Positions 33,527 to 39,432 are shown, numbered from the stretch's first letter. The stretch is DNA of 41,516 nucleotides from a virus (IMGVR_UViG_3300008450_000104:1-41516), one strand, 5' to 3'. Notes: generated by a model not told the origin, from the sequence alone. A program made the numbers and translations.

Positions 33527-34060
33527 TTACGATATAAGATGTTTTTCAAACATATGACGCTTATTGGAATGCTTCATCCATAGTTCAAATATAGTCGGTG
33601 TGGTTGGAATTTTCAAGAGGGTCATATTAGTATCATCTAACATATAATGTGCTTTTTTATTGTTGCACGTAGAACAAGCGGTAACAAGATTATCCCAGGT
33701 AGATTTACCACCCCTATATTCTGGAATAATATGATCTCTAGTCAAAAACTCTCTAGTTCTAAATTCAGATTTATGTCTACCGCAGTATTGACATGTATTA
33801 TTATCTCTAGTAAAAAGATTTTTCTGTGTCAATGTCGCTTTGGTTTGAAAGATTTTTCTACACTTTACAAATTCTTTCAAAGCTACCATAACTGGTACTT
33901 TAAAACTTTGACGTACAGAACGGACTACTAGATGTGGATGTTCTTCAACCACAGTAGCCTTGCCTTCAAAAATAAGGAGTAACGCACGTTTGGCGGTTAC
34001 AATAGAAAGTGGTTCATAACTAGCATTTAGAACCACACACCGTGAACTTTCGAATTCCAT
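33527..34060 (-). CDS. HNH endonuclease
   Basis: 177 aa. Zinc pairs C90/C93 (CQYC) and C129/C132 (CSTC) frame the HNH core: TRDHIIPEYRGGKSTWDNLV with D109-H110 and N124, then ACSTCNNKK. The N-terminal ~80 residues (VVLNASYEPLSIVTAKRALL) are of the kind seen in bacterial/phage HNH proteins related to 5-methylcytosine restriction enzymes. Free-standing HNH proteins in phages act as homing endonucleases, packaging nicking enzymes or host DNA degraders. It is in tight array with its neighbours (4 and 27 bases), so not obviously an invading homing gene. GAGG upstream of the ATG. Confidence 0.88.
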   Translation of the reverse strand: MEFESSRCVVLNASYEPLSIVTAKRALLLIFEGKATVVEEHPHLVVRSVRQSFKVPVMVALKEFVKCRKIFQTKATLTQKNLFTRDNNTCQYCGRHKSEFRTREFLTRDHIIPEYRGGKSTWDNLVTACSTCNNKKAHYMLDDTNMTLLKIPTTPTIFELWMKHSNKRHMFEKHLIS

Positions 34061-34064
34061 AAAA

Positions 34065-34376
34065 CTAAACCTCGTTGGACTCTTTAATCAATTTATTTAT
34101 GTGATATTCATCGATAATCTTTTTTGTTTTTCCTGCGTACTCGTAATCTTCTACCTTGATAAATTCTTTTAACGCATCTTCTAACATAGGTAGATAGTGC
34201 CTTTGCTGAACTACTCTAGGTTCAGATTCATCACCAAATTTAAATAACTCTACTGTATCTAAATTTTGCTGAATTGCTTTTTTAATCTGTTTTACTGTAT
34301 ATTTGTATACTATAATTTTATTTTCTTTAAAGAACCGTTGCCAAACTACTGCAGTTTTATCTGGAAGATTTAGCAT
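34065..34376 (-). CDS. Conserved-looking phage protein, 103 aa, UVR-motif-like helical end
   Basis: I choose the ATG at 34376 (MLNLPDKTAVVWQRFFKEN), preceded by GAGGAAGG; a longer frame would need a TTG at 34415. The N-terminal part mixes strand and basic helix (YKYTVKQIKKAIQQNLDTVE). The C-terminal LEDALKEFIKVEDYEYAGKT resembles a UvrB/UvrC interaction helix pair (A-x3-F/L...E-Y-x-A), a weak similarity. The start overlaps the upstream zinc-ribbon gene by 20 bases. Function unknown. Confidence 0.68.
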   Translation of the reverse strand: MLNLPDKTAVVWQRFFKENKIIVYKYTVKQIKKAIQQNLDTVELFKFGDESEPRVVQQRHYLPMLEDALKEFIKVEDYEYAGKTKKIIDEYHINKLIKESNEV

Positions 34377-34746
34377 TAGCCTTCCTCGGTTTTTTCGATT
34401 TCGTTTTTTTAACAACCGTTTTAGGTTTTGATGATGTGTGGGTTTTTCTTAACCGTGCAATTTCATCTTCTTCGACAATTTCCACACCCCTCACATAAAC
34501 CTTTCCTTCGTGTTCAAAATAAGCTTTGAAGTGCCAACCTTTAGGTTTATCGGACTTTTCCTTTTTAACATAGTTATCTGGCGGAGCTACCATACGTTGT
34601 ACACAATATGCACATATTACTTTACCTATGTCCATATTAACTTCTAATTCTTCTTCACCACACTCACTACACATTAACCATTTTGTACCCGTTATTTTGG
34701 CTGCTTGTGCTTTTGATAACTTACGAGTTCTTCTACGCAATGACAT
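34357..34746 (-). CDS. Zinc-ribbon protein with basic C-terminal tail, 129 aa
   Basis: Two Cys pairs, CSECGEEELE (CxxC) and CAYC, about 20 residues apart, form a zinc ribbon near residues 26-48. The middle part (GWHFKAYFEHEGKVYVRGVE) looks like a small beta domain, and the tail is very Lys/Arg/Ser-rich (KTVVKKTKSKKPRKANAKSS), suggesting nucleic-acid binding. AGAGG before the ATG supports the start. It overlaps the downstream 103-aa gene and lies 3 bases after the 89-aa gene. A transcription or translation-related role is plausible, not shown. Confidence 0.72.
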   Translation of the reverse strand: MSLRRRTRKLSKAQAAKITGTKWLMCSECGEEELEVNMDIGKVICAYCVQRMVAPPDNYVKKEKSDKPKGWHFKAYFEHEGKVYVRGVEIVEEDEIARLRKTHTSSKPKTVVKKTKSKKPRKANAKSSR

Positions 34747-34749
34747 ATA

Positions 34750-35019
34750 TTAACCTCTTGATTTCCACAATCGATATTTTTTATTCCAATATCTTACAAC
34801 TACTTGAACCTTTCCCCGTGCCCAAGGTGGATTCCCAAGTCGTTCAATATGGTTTCTAAACGCCTTAAGGTCTTGCCGTGCTGATAGTAGTTCGGTAAGC
34901 GTTGTTGCAAAGAATATTGTTTTTAACAATTCCTTATACTTTTCTTCTACAATCTGTTGTTCAGACACAGTTGTGTATCCGAATACAAAAGCCAGAAAGC
35001 GTTTAAATTTCTCATACAT
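34750..35019 (-). CDS. Small helical protein of unknown function, 89 aa
   Basis: I use the ATG at 35019 (MYEKFKRFLAFVFGY) because GGAG lies 6 bases upstream; the TTG at 35031 is an alternative. The N-terminus has a short amphipathic/hydrophobic helix (FKRFLAFVFGYTTV), then LLKTIFFATTLTELLSARQD and a basic, Trp-containing end (VVVRYWNKKYRLWKSRG). It follows the tmRNA gene by 42 bases and could be on the same transcript. I do not recognise the family. Confidence 0.68.
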   Translation of the reverse strand: MYEKFKRFLAFVFGYTTVSEQQIVEEKYKELLKTIFFATTLTELLSARQDLKAFRNHIERLGNPPWARGKVQVVVRYWNKKYRLWKSRG

Positions 35020-35061
35020 AGTACTCTCCAACTAAAATTTAAACACTAACCGTCTTTTTTA

Positions 35062-35399
35062 TGGACCCGGCGGGAATCGAACCCGCGTCCGAGATTGCTT
35101 CCTATCAAGGATTTATGTGTGTAGTCAGTTATTGAAATTCATCCAGTTCTCGTTAACTAACAAACGTAAACTGAACATAGAACCGAAGTATCACCTTGAA
35201 TACGGTTCCTATCAAGGCTATACCGTATGAATAAACAAATTAACCGTATACGGTCTATCGGGTTAATTCGTCAGGCTGCAATTAAGCAGCGAGGGCTAAA
35301 TTATAGTTGCCAGTTAGATTTTTTGGTCTGTTTTACTCGTCTTACCAAACGAGACACAAAGCTTAATCATCCACACCCCGTCGAAACCAAGACGGGCCC
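35062..35399 (-). ncRNA. ssrA: Transfer-messenger RNA (tmRNA, ssrA)
   Basis: The minus strand opens GGGCCCGTCTTGGTTTCGAC and GGGG, matching the tmRNA 5' consensus, and closes with the T-arm GCGGGTTCGATTCCCGC followed by CGGGTCC-A. The 7-bp acceptor stem GGGCCCG/CGGGTCC pairs fully with one G.U. The 3' CCA is not encoded. The mRNA-like part reads GGC AAC TAT AAT TTA GCC (35311-35294) then CTC GCT GCT and TAA (35284-35282), giving the tag GNYNLALAA, which ends in the usual ClpXP-type LAA. tmRNA with SmpB frees stalled ribosomes and tags the broken protein; no smpB is in this window, so host SmpB is presumably used. Length is 338 nt. The gene starts 7 bases behind a small membrane-protein stop, suggesting co-transcription from the promoter at 35589-35618 and processing. 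Confidence 0.95.
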
Positions 35400-35405
35400 G
35401 TAAAC

Positions 35406-35552
35406 TTATATTTGAAATTTTGTATTATCGTTATTATCACCATCAGTACCACCACCGCCGCCACCGCCGGAAACTACAGTCTTAACATCTTTCTTAAATC
35501 CAAACTTCCAAATTAACACTGCTGCAACAGCTATTATCAATAGTACTTTCAT
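35406..35552 (-). CDS. Single-pass membrane micro-protein with poly-Gly tail, 48 aa
   Basis: ATG at 35552 (MKVLLIIAVAAVLIW); an upstream TTG at 35618 would place the promoter -35 inside the gene and is unlikely. One membrane helix (residues 2-16) is followed by a basic stretch (KFGFKKDVK), seven consecutive glycines, and an Asp/Asn-rich end. The stop is 6 bases before the tmRNA 5' end, and a sigma70-type promoter lies 37 bases upstream of the ATG. Function unknown; the poly-Gly/Asn end looks like a flexible exposed tail. Confidence 0.65.
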   Translation of the reverse strand: MKVLLIIAVAAVLIWKFGFKKDVKTVVSGGGGGGGTDGDNNDNTKFQI

Positions 35553-35588
35553 ATACGTTTCTCTGTTGGAGTAAAAGTTTATACTACT

Positions 35589-35618
35589 AATATAAATAGT
35601 AACTATAATAAAAGTCAA
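35589..35618 (-). promoter_or_regulatory. Sigma70-type promoter before the micro-protein and tmRNA
   Basis: Minus strand TTGACT (35618-35613), an 18-base spacer, and TATATT (35594-35589). It is the nearest promoter-like sequence upstream of the tmRNA and probably drives both. It overlaps a TATTTATA motif (35591-35598). Confidence 0.6.
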
Positions 35619-35625
35619 GTGGTTT

Positions 35626-36093
35626 CTACTGATTATGCACCGTGGTAATTTGTAGTATTTTGTACTCTACTGTACTCGACGGTAGTTTAACTTTTACCAC
35701 ATCCTTTACTTTTTTTCCTTTCATCGATTGTCCAATTGGTGAGGAAATCGTGACATGATTATATTTTTCATCACCATCGTCGATATCACCTAATACAAAC
35801 TTAAAATATTCAATTTTACTAGTATTTAAATTTCTAGCTTTAACTATGGAACCAATATGCACCGCATCTTTCGGTAATAAATTTATATCTATTTTACGAT
35901 ATGACTCCAAACGTTCTAATAACTGGTGTAGCCTGACGCCGATGAAATGTTGACGTTCTGCTATAGCAGAATAGTCGGAGTTTTCTCGTATGTCACCCAT
36001 TGACACTGCCGAATCAAACTCTTGTGGGATAGTAACAGATAATTCATATTTTAACTGTTCTATTTCTTCTATTAAATTTTTTAATGGATCCAT
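35626..36093 (-). CDS. GreA/GreB-type transcript cleavage (elongation) factor
   Basis: 155 aa, the size of bacterial GreA (158). The N-terminal antiparallel coiled coil (residues 1-75) carries the tip GDIRENSDYSAIAERQ with acidic D34 and E37, the counterparts of E. coli GreA D41 and E44 that place the second catalytic Mg2+ in RNA polymerase. The C-terminal domain (about 78-155) has GSIVKARNL, HVTISSPIGQSMKGKKVKDV and a VEYKILQI end, typical of the FKBP-like GreA C-domain. Known role: rescue of backtracked host RNA polymerase by RNA cleavage. Both tip residues are intact, so activity is likely. It lies in the early-promoter region, upstream of the tmRNA. The ATG is preceded by AGGG about 8 bases away. 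Confidence 0.9.
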   Translation of the reverse strand: MDPLKNLIEEIEQLKYELSVTIPQEFDSAVSMGDIRENSDYSAIAERQHFIGVRLHQLLERLESYRKIDINLLPKDAVHIGSIVKARNLNTSKIEYFKFVLGDIDDGDEKYNHVTISSPIGQSMKGKKVKDVVKVKLPSSTVEYKILQITTVHNQ

Positions 36094-36114
36094 AAAAACA
36101 CCCTATACAAAGTA

Positions 36115-36157
36115 ATACAGAATGGAAACGAGTTATATACCCATTTCCATTCTGTAT
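36115..36157 (-). terminator. Strong inverted repeat behind the 102-aa gene, terminator-like without T-run
   Basis: Arms 36115-36128 and 36144-36157 are perfect 14-bp complements (ATACAGAATGGAAA and its reverse complement) with a 15-base loop. It lies 38 bases after the stop at 36195 and 22 bases before the GreA-like start. No T-run follows on either strand, so it may be a processing or 3'-stabilising hairpin rather than a classical terminator. Confidence 0.45.
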
Positions 36158-36194
36158 AAGTATTTCGAGAGTTTTTTAAACTATCGTAATTATA

Positions 36195-36503
36195 TTACGC
36201 GATAGTCCACTCTGAAATAGCACGTCCACGAGCCGCCGGTCGAGTCGAAGCCGTCATACCAACGTACTCAAAGTTAGGTTCACGGAGAACCGAGTTGATG
36301 AACGAAAGACGGGTACGAACCTGCTGTGGACGGACCCCTTCACGGTCAAGATAACGATGAGCGTCATCAGCCGTAACAGTACCCTCTGTACGCTTACGAG
36401 CGAGACTATAAAGATACGAACGCATCCGGTTAGCGGTACGGTCGAACTCTTCGTTCGTGAAGGTCTTGACGGTGAAACGGCGAGTAGTGTTCTTGTTAGC
36501 CAT
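36195..36503 (-). CDS. Arg-rich small protein, likely nucleic-acid binding, 102 aa
   Basis: The ATG at 36503 follows a strong AGGAGGA site. The sequence MANKNTTRRFTVKTFTNEEF, then RSYLYSLARKRTEGTVTADD, AHRYLDREGVRPQQVRTRLS and a C-terminal Arg/Ala-rich end looks like a compact helix-turn-helix/winged-helix protein. The coding region is about 50% GC, clearly above neighbours in the mid-30s, and uses codons such as CGT and ACC/GGT. It has its own sigma70-type promoter (36579-36607), a leader hairpin (36545-36576) and a downstream hairpin (36115-36157), all signs of a highly expressed early gene. I do not recognise the family. Confidence 0.8.
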   Translation of the reverse strand: MANKNTTRRFTVKTFTNEEFDRTANRMRSYLYSLARKRTEGTVTADDAHRYLDREGVRPQQVRTRLSFINSVLREPNFEYVGMTASTRPAARGRAISEWTIA

Positions 36504-36544
36504 ACTTCCTCCTAAAAATAACATTTATACAAGGTTGATATTAT

Positions 36545-36576
36545 AGTATCTTGATGCCTTGTTCATCAAAGATACT
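36545..36576 (-). promoter_or_regulatory. 5'-terminal leader hairpin of the Arg-rich early gene
   Basis: On the minus strand AGTATCTTTGATG pairs with CATCAAGATACT across a 7-base loop, with one bulged T. It starts about 3 bases downstream of the -10 box (36579-36584), so it would be at or near the mRNA 5' end, a position where hairpins protect transcripts from decay. A TATAAATG (36529-36522) sits between the hairpin and the ribosome binding site. Confidence 0.6.
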
Positions 36577-36578
36577 GA

Positions 36579-36607
36579 ATCTTAATCAAATTACTGTGTC
36601 TTGTCAA
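36579..36607 (-). promoter_or_regulatory. Sigma70-type promoter of the Arg-rich early gene
   Basis: Minus strand TTGACA (36607-36602), a 17-base spacer, TAAGAT (36584-36579). It lies 19 bases behind the stop of the 82-aa gene and feeds the leader hairpin at 36545-36576. Confidence 0.7.
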
Positions 36608-36625
36608 GGGGGTATTTAAACTATA

Positions 36626-36874
36626 TTAAATACACTCAACAAAATTAAAGTCAGAATCTACAATATATACCTTCTGTTGAATTTTCTGACCTAGAGAAAC
36701 ACACTTGGCGGCCAACGTGTCACGGTCTGTATCGCCGTACCAAATCTTACCAAATTCACGGGTACCAATACCGATATTCATTACGCCGCTGTTGTGTACC
36801 ATACGTCCAGTAGGTCCAAACTCTTCAATTGCTGCATTTACTGCAGGCTGTACATCTTCTTCTGTCCAAAACAT
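36626..36874 (-). CDS. Small protein of unknown function, 82 aa
   Basis: MFWTEEDVQPAVNAAIEEFG opens an amphipathic helix, followed by a Gly-rich beta part (SGVMNIGIGTREFGKIWYGD) and a strand-ending C-terminus (QQKVYIVDSDFNFVECI). The alternating layout suggests a small alpha/beta fold. GAGG lies about 8 bases before the ATG. It follows the zinc-finger gene by 7 bases, so the two are co-transcribed. Family not recognised. Confidence 0.7.
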   Translation of the reverse strand: MFWTEEDVQPAVNAAIEEFGPTGRMVHNSGVMNIGIGTREFGKIWYGDTDRDTLAAKCVSLGQKIQQKVYIVDSDFNFVECI

Positions 36875-36881
36875 AATAACC

Positions 36882-37220
36882 TCAATTTGAGATTGTTGCA
36901 GTGTCCGCTTGATCTAGGGCATCTACCTCTAGAGCGTAACACCTCCAGCAGAGACACATCGTTTCAGGAAGATAGGAATCTCTGCGTGTTCCGTATTTCC
37001 CACAAATTTCACATATACGTGCAGATTCACGTTCTATTTTATATGTTACGCAATTTATAACATATTGGCGGTCTTTGTCAATAGCCTCTATTTCTATTCG
37101 CAACATTCCTAAATGTCTTTTAATAGATAATACTTTACTTTCTGGAAATAGAGTTAATAACGTTTGTATCTTTTGTTCAAACGCTTCTACCCATCCTGTT
37201 TTAAAATTGCGTAATATCAT
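36882..37220 (-). CDS. Small zinc-finger protein, 112 aa
   Basis: A mixed alpha/beta N-terminal region (VEAFEQKIQTLLTLFPESK, MLRIEIEAIDKDRQYVINCV) is followed by CEICGKYGTRRDSY and LCWRCY, a CxxC-x(~20)-CxxC zinc finger near residues 71-94. Short zinc proteins of this layout are common in large phages and often bind nucleic acid or RNA polymerase, but this one cannot be assigned. No Shine-Dalgarno is visible before the ATG at 37220; a structured leader with its own micro-ORF (37276-37341) precedes it, so translation may depend on that leader. Confidence 0.72.
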   Translation of the reverse strand: MILRNFKTGWVEAFEQKIQTLLTLFPESKVLSIKRHLGMLRIEIEAIDKDRQYVINCVTYKIERESARICEICGKYGTRRDSYLPETMCLCWRCYALEVDALDQADTATISN

Positions 37221-37270
37221 GTTGTTTATTATTTTAGCGTTTTCTTTTTGCTACTTTTTCTTTTATAAGA

Positions 37271-37327
37271 GTTTACTATAGCGCAAACGATTCCTGCACG
37301 GGAAGTTTAGCAAATCCCGTAGTAAAC
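37271..37327 (-). ncRNA. Compact three-way-junction leader RNA
   Basis: On the minus strand P1 pairs GTTTACTA (37327-37320) with TAGTAAAC (37278-37271). Inside, P2 pairs CGGGA (37319-37315) with TCCCG (37303-37299), and P3 pairs TGCA (37298-37295) with TGCG (37285-37282, one G.U), leaving almost no unpaired junction bases. The element is 57 nt and sits between the promoter at 37362-37389 and the zinc-finger gene. It does not match the riboswitch classes I considered. Structure is by hand pairing only. Confidence 0.45.
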
Positions 37328-37341
37328 GTAATAATTGTCAT
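37276..37341 (-). CDS. Possible leader micro-ORF, 21 codons
   Basis: The ATG at 37341, with an AGG 7 bases upstream, opens MTIITFTTGFAKLPV... and stops at TAG (37278-37276). It lies about 15 bases downstream of the expected transcription start of the promoter at 37362-37389, and its codons run through the three-way-junction element. It could be a leader peptide controlling the zinc-finger gene, or chance. No similarity recognised. Confidence 0.35.
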   Translation of the reverse strand: MTIITFTTGFAKLPVQESFAL

Positions 37342-37361
37342 TTCGGCGCCTAGTTTTACTT

Positions 37362-37389
37362 AATATACTGACTAATTTTTTGTTGTCAA
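37362..37389 (-). promoter_or_regulatory. Sigma70-type promoter before the structured leader
   Basis: Minus strand TTGACA (37389-37384), a 16-base spacer, TATATT (37367-37362). The -35 box overlaps the stop codon of the 54-aa gene. Downstream come the micro-ORF/three-way junction and the zinc-finger gene. Confidence 0.7.
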
Positions 37390-37550
37390 GAGGTGAATGG
37401 TAATTTTTTCATTTCATTGAAGATTTCACTCGACGTATCTTCTACCACATCTTCTTTTTTAACCTCAACTTTCTTCGGTGCTGGTTTTTGAGCTACCTTT
37501 TTTTGAATTTTCTTGATAAGTGAGGCTACCTCTTTATCGGTTGGAAACAT
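37386..37550 (-). CDS. Small Lys/Glu-rich protein, 54 aa
   Basis: The ATG at 37550 has AGGA about 6 bases upstream. The peptide begins MFPTDKEVASLIKKIQKKVA, continues with a Lys/Pro linker (QKPAPKKVEVKKED) and ends in an acidic helix and NEMKKLPFTS. It is highly charged with no cysteine or membrane helix. It starts 13 bases after the 141-aa membrane gene. Its stop overlaps the next promoter -35 box. Function unknown. Confidence 0.65.
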   Translation of the reverse strand: MFPTDKEVASLIKKIQKKVAQKPAPKKVEVKKEDVVEDTSSEIFNEMKKLPFTS

Positions 37551-37563
37551 TAATCATCCTTTG

Positions 37564-37989
37564 TTAAAGTATATTTTCTTCTTCGTCGTCATCTTCTTCA
37601 AATAACTTACGAAGTCCATCAATCTCTTCTTCTGAAAGATATGATTTTTCTTCACCATTATCTTTGATTTTATCAATCAAATCTTCTAACGATGTGGCCG
37701 CGTACTTACCATCTATAGTTCTGTATAACATACCACCACGCGGGCCCATCTGATCATTCATTTTGTCTACCAAGTTTTCTACCATAGCAGTAAACTGTCC
37801 AAACCCGTTACCCAATTTATTTAAGAACATATCTTGTTGTTGCATTCTATTAAGAATATTACCCAATCCATTGTGCATCTGTGACGATAAGAACTTTATA
37901 CCGACGATATCACGAATTAAAAGAATCACAGCAAACAATAAAACTATGTTCACTACTACTAAAAAACCTACAATTAAAGTTATATTCAT
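37564..37989 (-). CDS. Membrane-anchored helical protein, 141 aa
   Basis: An N-terminal membrane helix (ITLIVGFLVVVNIVLLFAVI, residues 3-24) is followed by a Met/Gln/Asn-rich helical region (FLSSQMHNGLGNILNRMQQQ, then FGQFTAMVENLVDKMNDQ) and a very acidic C-terminus (LRKLFEEDDDEEENIL). AGGAAA 6-8 bases upstream supports the start. One of a run of small membrane proteins between 37564 and 41516. Function unknown. Confidence 0.72.
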   Translation of the reverse strand: MNITLIVGFLVVVNIVLLFAVILLIRDIVGIKFLSSQMHNGLGNILNRMQQQDMFLNKLGNGFGQFTAMVENLVDKMNDQMGPRGGMLYRTIDGKYAATSLEDLIDKIKDNGEEKSYLSEEEIDGLRKLFEEDDDEEENIL

Positions 37990-38005
37990 ATACTTTTCCT
38001 ATAAA

Positions 38006-38320
38006 TTAACCGATACCAAATCCATACAATCTTGATATTTGTGGTGGTACTTTTGATACATCAATTTGTTCAAACTCATCAAGTATTGTATTGTGCTTAA
38101 ACCAAAGTTTTTCACCTGATTGTATATACGGACGAACTGTGTTCAACAAAGTTTCCTCAATAACAGCATATTGATATAAATTATTATCTGCTAAATCAGA
38201 TTCGTTTTCACGAACAGTTTGTATTGCTCGTTCAAGAGATGTAAATATTGCTGGAGTTCGTCGATTACCTAAAACTGGATCACCTAACACATCCAGAACT
38301 GTTATCGCATATACAATCAT
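38006..38320 (-). CDS. Small cytoplasmic protein, 104 aa, unknown
   Basis: Mixed alpha/beta: MIVYAITVLDVLGDPVLGNR, TSLERAIQTVRENESDLADN, LYQYAVIEETLLNTVRPYIQ, then EKLWFKHNTILDEFEQIDVS. No cysteine, no membrane segment. Its ATG overlaps the stop of the upstream coiled-coil gene by 4 bases (ATGA). The repeated V/I-x-x-E layout resembles small phage proteins of unknown role. Confidence 0.7.
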   Translation of the reverse strand: MIVYAITVLDVLGDPVLGNRRTPAIFTSLERAIQTVRENESDLADNNLYQYAVIEETLLNTVRPYIQSGEKLWFKHNTILDEFEQIDVSKVPPQISRLYGFGIG

Positions 38321-38700
38321 TTAAGGTACTCGTCTTGCGAAGGCCAACCATTATTTTTACGTTCTCCTTCGGCTGGAAAAATACCACTTATACGTTTATA
38401 CTCGTCCAACTCATCTGTTAATTGTAACATACTCAATCGTAATTGATTTGTCAACTCTAACTGATGATAATATTTTTCTTTCCATTCATCTAGTTCTTTT
38501 TGAAGTTGATGCAATTCTTCTTTTACTGCGTCTAACTCTTCCCGAAGTTCCTTTCGCAATTCAAGGTGTTCAGTAAAATCTTGTTTACGTTTGTCAGAAG
38601 GTTTATTTATAAACTTAAATATTGCCCCGACAAATAACCCCGCGACTGTGGCTAAAATTGCAGAATTAAATTCTTGTATAAAATGTGGGGTCGATACCAT
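38317..38700 (-). CDS. Membrane-anchored coiled-coil protein, 127 aa
   Basis: N-terminal membrane helix (ILATVAGLFVGAIFKFI, about residues 15-31), then a long charged coiled coil (LRKELREELDAVKEELHQLQ, KELDEWKEKYYHQLELTNQL) and a short Trp-containing tail. GGAG about 10 bases upstream. The architecture is spanin- or rhizome-like, and similar in plan to the plus-strand proteins at 40521 and 41030. A role in the host envelope is plausible; unproven. Confidence 0.7.
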   Translation of the reverse strand: MVSTPHFIQEFNSAILATVAGLFVGAIFKFINKPSDKRKQDFTEHLELRKELREELDAVKEELHQLQKELDEWKEKYYHQLELTNQLRLSMLQLTDELDEYKRISGIFPAEGERKNNGWPSQDEYLK

Positions 38701-38759
38701 AGTTTCAATTTCTCCAGTAGGGTAATATAAAGTTATTTACCTTTATAAAACCGTAATGT

Positions 38760-38942
38760 TTACTTTCGAAACCATCCTTTTGAACGATGTGATAAGTGAA
38801 AAGTTAAAGTGGAAACTCCTATAATAAATAGAGTATGCCAATGAGAATCTTCCACCGATACCACAAAAGAACCTATCAGTAATCCGAGTAAAAATATCAT
38901 TGTACTACAAAACCCGTTATTACTGGACTCTTGTGTGTTCAT
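38760..38942 (-). CDS. Small two-helix membrane protein, 60 aa
   Basis: I use the ATG at 38942 (MNTQESSNNGFCSTM), with GGAG about 7 bases upstream; the longer frame needs GTG at 38966. Two hydrophobic segments (MIFLLGLLIGSFVV and LFIIGVSTLTFHL) are separated by a short polar loop and end in a basic tail (RSKGWFRK). Holin-like in size and topology, but without other evidence. Confidence 0.62.
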   Translation of the reverse strand: MNTQESSNNGFCSTMIFLLGLLIGSFVVSVEDSHWHTLFIIGVSTLTFHLSHRSKGWFRK

Positions 38943-38985
38943 ACGATTCTCCAAGAAAAACGTCACAACAATATATAGATGGAAA

Positions 38986-39240
38986 TTATTTCAAATTATC
39001 AAGAACAAATGAATTACACAAATTTTCTGCCTTCATAACAATTAGAGTATCTCTCGCTGAACGTGAAATACTCAATAGAGATGGACAGATTGCTTCCCGA
39101 CGTGCCATCTGTCTACCAGTAAATTTGTCAAACGCAACTAAACTAATTTTATAACCAAGAATCACGATCGATATAATTACAATATAAGTAAACAACTTAC
39201 TAGCACTACGCGATAGGGATTCTACACTAATAGGACTCAT
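38986..39240 (-). CDS. Small single-pass membrane protein, 84 aa
   Basis: A polar N-terminus (MSPISVESLSRSASKLF) precedes a hydrophobic helix (TYIVIISIVILGYKISLV), followed by a basic region (KFTGRQMARREAICP) and a short helical end. GAGGAA about 8 bases upstream supports the start. It follows the acidic 62-aa gene by 3 bases. Function unknown. Confidence 0.65.
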   Translation of the reverse strand: MSPISVESLSRSASKLFTYIVIISIVILGYKISLVAFDKFTGRQMARREAICPSLLSISRSARDTLIVMKAENLCNSFVLDNLK

Positions 39241-39243
39241 AGT

Positions 39244-39432
39244 TTATTCCTCTTCTTCAAGTTCATCGTCGTTTAACTCAATATCATCGATAACTTCGAT
39301 ACCAACGATACCATCTTGGTCTAATAAATCACACATATCAACAGCAGAATATAATGTGTCTAACGCATCTTCTTCAGTTTCTCCTTTAATTATAAGTTTG
39401 ACATACGCATTATAATTGTTTAATTTGTCCAT
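39244..39432 (-). CDS. Acidic small protein, 62 aa, first gene of the minus-strand early region
   Basis: The ATG at 39432 (MDKLNNYNAYVKLIIKGETE) with GAGGAAA about 8 bases upstream. After a strand-helix start it becomes strongly acidic (IDDIELNDDELEEEE). It is the first minus-strand gene behind the promoter at 39464-39492, so likely very early and well expressed. Small acidic phage proteins often mimic DNA or bind host proteins, but nothing here proves that. Confidence 0.68.
   Translation of the reverse strand: MDKLNNYNAYVKLIIKGETEEDALDTLYSAVDMCDLLDQDGIVGIEVIDDIELNDDELEEEE

Noticed and set aside
35062-35130. Isolated tRNA gene suggested by the T-arm GGGTTCGATTCCC
   Set aside because: No anticodon arm or D arm at tRNA spacing; the T-arm pairs with a 5' part 338 bases away as tmRNA.
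36515-36563. 13-codon frame starting in the leader hairpin (MNKASRYYNINLV)
   Set aside because: ATG is in the hairpin with no SD; likely chance.
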